From Colius striatus (taxonomy: Eukaryota; Chordata; Aves; Coliiformes; Coliidae): DNA of 64,000 nt. The translations under genes were made by a program, and so were the position numbers. The notes under the pieces are model-generated. The model had not been told where the DNA came from, ran no database searches, and worked only from the letters and a program-made list of their open reading frames with translations. The stretch covers positions 79,862,367-79,926,366 of the forward strand of contig NC_084760.1 of the NCBI RefSeq assembly GCF_028858725.1, in the 5' to 3' direction. Positions 63,006 through 64,000 of the stretch are shown here, one piece after another (positions within the stretch are counted from its first letter, which is position 1; each line of letters begins with the position of its first letter).

Positions 63006-64000
63006 ATACCGATTATAATAAGAGTTTGACTCTTGGGGTTTGTTGACATGGGCAACCTTAATTTTCACTGATGTTTTAAAAATAAAAAAGGATAAAGGTC
63101 TAAAATAATAACATCATCAACACAGCTTGAGATATATGGCTAAATAAAAAAGAAAAAGGAGGAATTATTTTGCTACTCTGTAGTAACTTATTTTAAAGAC
63201 CTTTGGGAGAAAAGAAAGCTCCTAATTTTTCTCTCTCTTGTTGAGGCAAATATTGTTTGCTGTGTTACATATACAGAGAAATAAAATCATCAACTGCAAT
63301 TTAGTCTGAGATAGTTCCATCTTTTACATGAAGACTGTCCATGAAGACAGTTTTTGAGATTCCTTGATGAGTCAAAGTGAGGGGGGATTGGATTGTTATT
63401 GCCCCAGCAATCTTCTGTCACATTTTAGCTGAAGTTTACTGTCCCAAAAGTGGAATTCTCATATAAATACTCCTAAGCTGTTTCAGTACAAAGTAAGTGG
63501 AATTCAGTTTAAAGCATCTCAAACCAAATTTGGATGACTTTACATTTATATGAACAACTTACACAGACACTTTTAGCTTCACAGCTGTGTCAACAGAAAC
63601 TGCAAAAAATAACTTCTCAACTTCTATAACTAGATGCAAAAGAAATGACCTGTATGTGCCTTCAGTCCCTCTTGGAATGAGGAAAATTAAAAAGGATGTG
63701 GTAACATAGCTAGAAGCTTAGGCTCAGGATAAATCAATGTCTGTTAATGGGAATTCAAATTAGAATCAAAATTAGAATCAAAGCCTGATAAATAGGAGAG
63801 TTTAGATGCCTCTGTTATTGCTTTGGTCACCTTGAAAAGAAAGCAAACCAATAACAAACCCTCAAAGATATGACTTTTGCATTACTTTTCTCATCACACA
63901 GAAAAATCAGATGCCTTTTGAGTCAAATCTCTGCAAAGTTCACAGAGTCCATGTTCTTTACGGTATTGACCACTGTAGAAATTTTGTGTCAAAAACTGTC

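Larger units (their letters stand above)
48347..64000. other. Probable upstream KIF6 intron sequence
   Basis: KIF6 must continue to the right because its motor domain and most of its stalk are absent here. In these 15.6 kb I could identify no upstream exon with certainty; five exon-like frames are listed as findings. Transposons recognised are one solo LTR and four CR1 fragments. A 14-nt A tract 3 nt after an AATAAA lies at 53733-53755. Confidence 0.55.

Noticed and set aside
1-64000. CRISPR arrays, tRNA or rRNA genes, bacterial or phage systems
   Set aside because: No regularly spaced repeats, no tRNA-like internal promoter blocks in a foldable context, and everything recognisable is vertebrate.

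Overview
This window looks like bird nuclear DNA. It is AT-rich, it carries at least eleven CR1 retrotransposon copies with the typical avian 3' ends, and it holds two solo avian-type retroviral LTRs. Its genes are ordinary spliced vertebrate genes, so most long open frames are chance or transposon-derived.

All recognisable genes lie on the minus strand, so the window reads from right to left. (1) About 48.3-30.2 kb holds the 3' part of KIF6, a kinesin-9 family motor. Five C-terminal coding exons can be placed (48262-48346, 47179-47314, 45479-45567, 33287-33393, 30194-30210), all in compatible phase, ending in a 17-nt terminal coding piece. (2) 23.2-14.0 kb holds a complete KCNK16 (TALK-1) two-pore potassium channel gene of five exons and 294 codons, with intact GYG and GFG selectivity filters. 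(3) 9.05-8.84 kb holds exon 1 of a second TALK-type channel, best matched to KCNK17 (TALK-2), inside a CpG island. I could not find its other four exons in the remaining 8.8 kb. The order KIF6-KCNK16-KCNK17 on one strand is the order on human 6p21, which supports all three calls.

By region: 0-8 kb has no recognisable gene. 8.1-8.5 kb has an unexplained exon-like open frame. 9.3-14 kb is intergenic with one CR1. 23.2-30.2 kb is intergenic with one CR1. 30.2-48.3 kb is KIF6 with CR1 copies, a 961-bp solo LTR, a CTCF-like motif and an unexplained 77-codon frame. 48.3-64 kb is probably upstream KIF6 intron sequence with several exon-like frames I could not assign, a second solo LTR and CR1 fragments.

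KCNK16 and KCNK17 encode background K+ channels activated by alkaline pH. KIF6 is a ciliary kinesin and is only a positional neighbour. I see no CRISPR array, operon, phage, or other system that would be new in kind. The main leads are details of KIF6 splicing, the missing KCNK17 exons and several unassigned protein-like frames.
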